Assembly (NCBI RefSeq): GCF_000526515.1
Contig: NZ_JAGF01000001.1
Location: forward strand, 496,001 to 560,000
Reading direction: 5' to 3'
Length of the DNA stretch: 64,000 nucleotides
DNA from: Cellulomonas sp. KRMCY2
GTDB lineage: Bacteria > Actinomycetota > Actinomycetes > Actinomycetales > Cellulomonadaceae
Shown: in pieces, positions 61,624 to 64,000 of the stretch
Layout of the letters: each line of letters starts with the position of its first letter
How positions within the stretch are numbered: position 1 is the stretch's first letter
Position numbers and translations under genes: made by a program
Notes under the pieces: model-generated
Database searches by the model: none
What the model saw: the letters and a program-made list of their open reading frames with translations, nothing else
What the model was told of the DNA's origin: nothing

Positions 61624-64000
61624 TCACGACGGTCGGGCGAGCGCGAGGGCGGGCGGCGTCCGCAGGGCCTGGCGGGTGGGCAGCTCGATGGCGAGGAAGG
61701 CGATCGCACACACGACGACGGCCACCACGGGCAGCAGCCACCCCGGCCCAGCGGGCCACGGCCGATCGACGAAACCAAGCCCCAGCAGAGCGAGCGGGAC
61801 GGCGGACAGCGCCACCCCCGTGACGACCGCGACGACACTGGCCAGCGCCGCCTCACGCCGCATCATCATGCGGACCTGCCGCGGTGTGGCCCCGGCGAGC
61901 TGGAGCGTGGCGATCTCGTTGCGGCGCTGCAGGGTGCTCGCGACGAGCTTGTTGGCGACGCCGAGCAGGAGGTACGCGAGCAGCACCCCGAGCACCGCGA
62001 CGTTGATCCACAGCTCCTTCGGGACACCGCCGAGGCCGGCCGGCGCGGCATCGGCACCGGATGCCGACTCACCGCCGGCCACGTCCACGACGAGGCCCGG
62101 CTGCGAGCCCGCGAACGCCGCGAGGGCGTGCGCGGCCGCAGGTGTGCCGTCGGTGCGGATCAACGCGCTCTGGTCGAGGACGGCGGTGTGGCCGGCGGCA
62201 AGGTCGCGGGAGAGGACGACCGGGCCGAACGCGAGACCGCGGGTGTACACGGCGACGACACGTGCCGCCACGCGCGCGCCGTCGCCGAGGACGAGGTTCA
62301 CGGTTGCGCCCAGCGAGGTCTTCTTGGACCTCGCCGACTCGGTGTCCACCGCAACCGTGGCCCCGGTCAGATCGGCCAGGCTGCCGGACCGCACGCCGAG
62401 GTCGAGCACGGCCGACGCATCGGGAGTGAGGATCAGGGCGCTGGCCGGCTCCACCTCTTCCTCGCCCATGAGGGAGGAGGGCCACAGCACGGTGGTGGTG
62501 CCCACCGGCGCCGCGGCCTCGACGCCGGGCACGGCCCGGACCGAGGCGAGAGCGTCGTCGGGCAGCCCGCCGAGATCGGGGGCGCTCAGGGTGGCCTGGG
62601 CAGTGGTCCCGTCACGCAGGTCGCTCGTTGTGGCGGCGAGCACCGTGGTCTGCGTGAACGTGTAGGTGAGGGTGAACACGACGAGCAGCGCGAGCGTGCT
62701 GACGGCCGCGCCGGCGCGGAGCGCGTACGCGTGGCTGTTGGCGACCGCGAGCCAGCTGGAGGCCGAGGCTCGGGCCGGGAGCCGGCGCCCGAGGATGCGG
62801 GTGATCCGGCTGATCAGCAGCGGTCCGAGCAGCGCGAGGCCGATCGCGGCGAGCATGCCTGCGAGCGCCGTGCCCGCCGCGCCGACCTGTGTCCGGCTGA
62901 GCAGTGGGGTGACCGCTGTCGCAGTGGACCCGACGATGAGCAGCACACCCGTCAGGGCTCGGGACCTGGACGGGGCGCGAGGTTCGCTGCGTGACTCCGC
63001 GACCGCCTCGGTCGCGGGCAGCCGGGAGGTGCGCGAGGCAGCACTGCGTGCCGCGACCTGCACGACACCGACCAGCAGCAGCACGGTCGCGACCGCCGGC
63101 AGCGGGCCGAAGCTCAGCGGGAGCGTGGCCGGCAGGAGGCCGGAGGTCACCAGCAGCGCTCGGAGCTGTTCAGCCAGCAGGTATCCGAGGGCGACGCCGG
63201 GCACCATCGCGACCAGTGCGACCGCCGTGGCCTGCGTCGCGGCGACGGTGCGGATCTGGCGTGGGGTGGCGCCCACCGCGCGCATCAGCGCGAAGTCTCG
63301 CCGCTGGGCGCTGAACGAGACCCCCAGCGCACCGGCCACGATGAATCCGACGACGAGGAGCGAGACTCCACTGAGCGAACCCGCGATCAGCGGGAGGGCG
63401 TTGCGACCGGCCAGCGCCGCAGGGGACTCGGCGTCGCCGCGGGCCGACCCGGCGGACACCACCAGTCCCTGGTCGTGCACGACCTCGCGGGCGGCAGCGG
63501 CGACGGACTCGGCGGCACCCGGTGCCGTGCGCAGCGCGACGACGTCGACGACCGGTGCGCCGCCCGCGTCGCGACCGGCGATCCGCGCCGCTGTGGCGTC
63601 CTCGAAGTAGATCCCGGCAGTGCTCGCGCCGAGCACCCCCGAGACGCGGTAGGTCGCCGAGACGCCGGCGACGACGACCACGATGTGGTCACCCGGACGG
63701 ACGCCGGCGCTCGCCGCGATGCCCGCGCCCACGGCGACGTCGTTCGCCCCGGCGGGAGCTGAGCCGTCCAGGGGTGGGCTGTCGCCCTTCTCGCCGGCGA
63801 GCATCGCCGCGGAGGACCAACCGTGCCCGCCGACCTTGGCGTCACCGGCAGGGATTGCGTGGCCGTCACGGTCGACGACGGCCGCCGGGAAGCTCAGGTC
63901 GCCGACCGCGAGGGTGACGTCGGGCAGCTGGGCGAGCCGGCCGACGACGTCCAGGGGCACCCGGGCGCGCTCGGGCAGCACGGTCGCGATGTCGCCGGCG
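61624..64000 (-). CDS. FtsX-like ABC transporter permease, 5' end beyond window
   Basis: At least 791 residues are visible. Two FtsX-type membrane blocks are seen: one near residues 210-310 (SGVSLLVVGFIVAGALGVSFSAQRRDFALMRAVGATPRQIR) and one at the C-terminus (LVASTLQRRNEIATLQLAGATPRQVR), each with three or four helices, and extracytoplasmic domains between. It resembles macrolide/lipoprotein-exporter-type permeases; its ATPase is probably encoded just outside the window. The first in-frame ATG/GTG is not reached inside the window. Confidence 0.88.
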   Translation of the reverse strand, partial: AGDIATVLPERARVPLDVVGRLAQLPDVTLAVGDLSFPAAVVDRDGHAIPAGDAKVGGHGWSSAAMLAGEKGDSPPLDGSAPAGANDVAVGAGIAASAGVRPGDHIVVVVAGVSATYRVSGVLGASTAGIYFEDATAARIAGRDAGGAPVVDVVALRTAPGAAESVAAAAREVVHDQGLVVSAGSARGDAESPAALAGRNALPLIAGSLSGVSLLVVGFIVAGALGVSFSAQRRDFALMRAVGATPRQIRTVAATQATAVALVAMVPGVALGYLLAEQLRALLVTSGLLPATLPLSFGPLPAVATVLLLVGVVQVAARSAASRTSRLPATEAVAESRSEPRAPSRSRALTGVLLIVGSTATAVTPLLSRTQVGAAGTALAGMLAAIGLALLGPLLISRITRILGRRLPARASASSWLAVANSHAYALRAGAAVSTLALLVVFTLTYTFTQTTVLAATTSDLRDGTTAQATLSAPDLGGLPDDALASVRAVPGVEAAAPVGTTTVLWPSSLMGEEEVEPASALILTPDASAVLDLGVRSGSLADLTGATVAVDTESARSKKTSLGATVNLVLGDGARVAARVVAVYTRGLAFGPVVLSRDLAAGHTAVLDQSALIRTDGTPAAAHALAAFAGSQPGLVVDVAGGESASGADAAPAGLGGVPKELWINVAVLGVLLAYLLLGVANKLVASTLQRRNEIATLQLAGATPRQVRMMMRREAALASVVAVVTGVALSAVPLALLGLGFVDRPWPAGPGWLLPVVAVVVCAIAFLAIELPTRQALRTPPALALARPS

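Noticed and set aside
1-64000. tRNA, rRNA, prophage or integrative-element landmarks
   Set aside because: No cloverleaf-like or rRNA-like stretch, integrase, or phage structural gene was recognised. The only mobile gene seen is the IS110 transposase.

Overview
The window is very GC-rich, densely packed bacterial DNA with GTG/TTG starts and ATGA/GTGA stop-start overlaps. The gene families point to an actinomycete; rhamnose and alpha-galactoside use, [FeFe]-hydrogenase maturases and many LuxR-type two-component systems fit a plant-polymer-degrading facultative anaerobe of the Cellulomonas type. That placement is inferred from gene content and codon character, not proven.

Layout. 1-10.3 kb: an L-rhamnose/lactaldehyde regulon. 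A sugar ABC transporter faces a fused rhamnulose-1-phosphate aldolase/lactaldehyde dehydrogenase, followed by lutABC (lactate to pyruvate), a LacI-type regulator and a fucO-like lactaldehyde reductase. Three identical 12-bp palindromes (TGAAACGATTCA) sit at the three promoters. lutA carries two single-base deletions. 10.4-18.4 kb: RidA, a DUF1801 protein, then an operon of a TM1266-type regulator, hydE, hydF and an NMT1/SsuA-like ABC importer, convergent with an AmmeMemoRadiSam pair (radical SAM enzyme plus MEMO homologue). hydG and hydA are not in the window. 18.6-19.0 kb: arr, rifamycin ADP-ribosyltransferase.

19.2-27.1 kb: a complete kdpFABCDE potassium operon with a hairpin-rich leader and two tiny membrane-peptide genes. 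27.1-34.9 kb: an alpha-galactoside operon (LacI, GH36, binding protein, two permeases) and a zinc alcohol dehydrogenase interrupted by a TGA at codon 8. 35.0-36.4 kb: an IS110-family element.

36.5-64 kb: an accessory region of regulator/effector pairs. It holds a TetR gene and an MMPL transporter; a PAP2-DAG-kinase fusion whose phosphatase half has lost its catalytic residues; three DesK/NarL-type kinase-regulator pairs; several TetR/MarR genes next to oxidoreductases or hydrolases with visible palindromic operators; a 58-residue peptide gene upstream of an amidoligase; an HTH regulator with an internal deletion; an M50-like membrane protease joined to a two-component system; and an FtsX-type permease cut by the window end. 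No rRNA, tRNA, CRISPR array or prophage was recognised.
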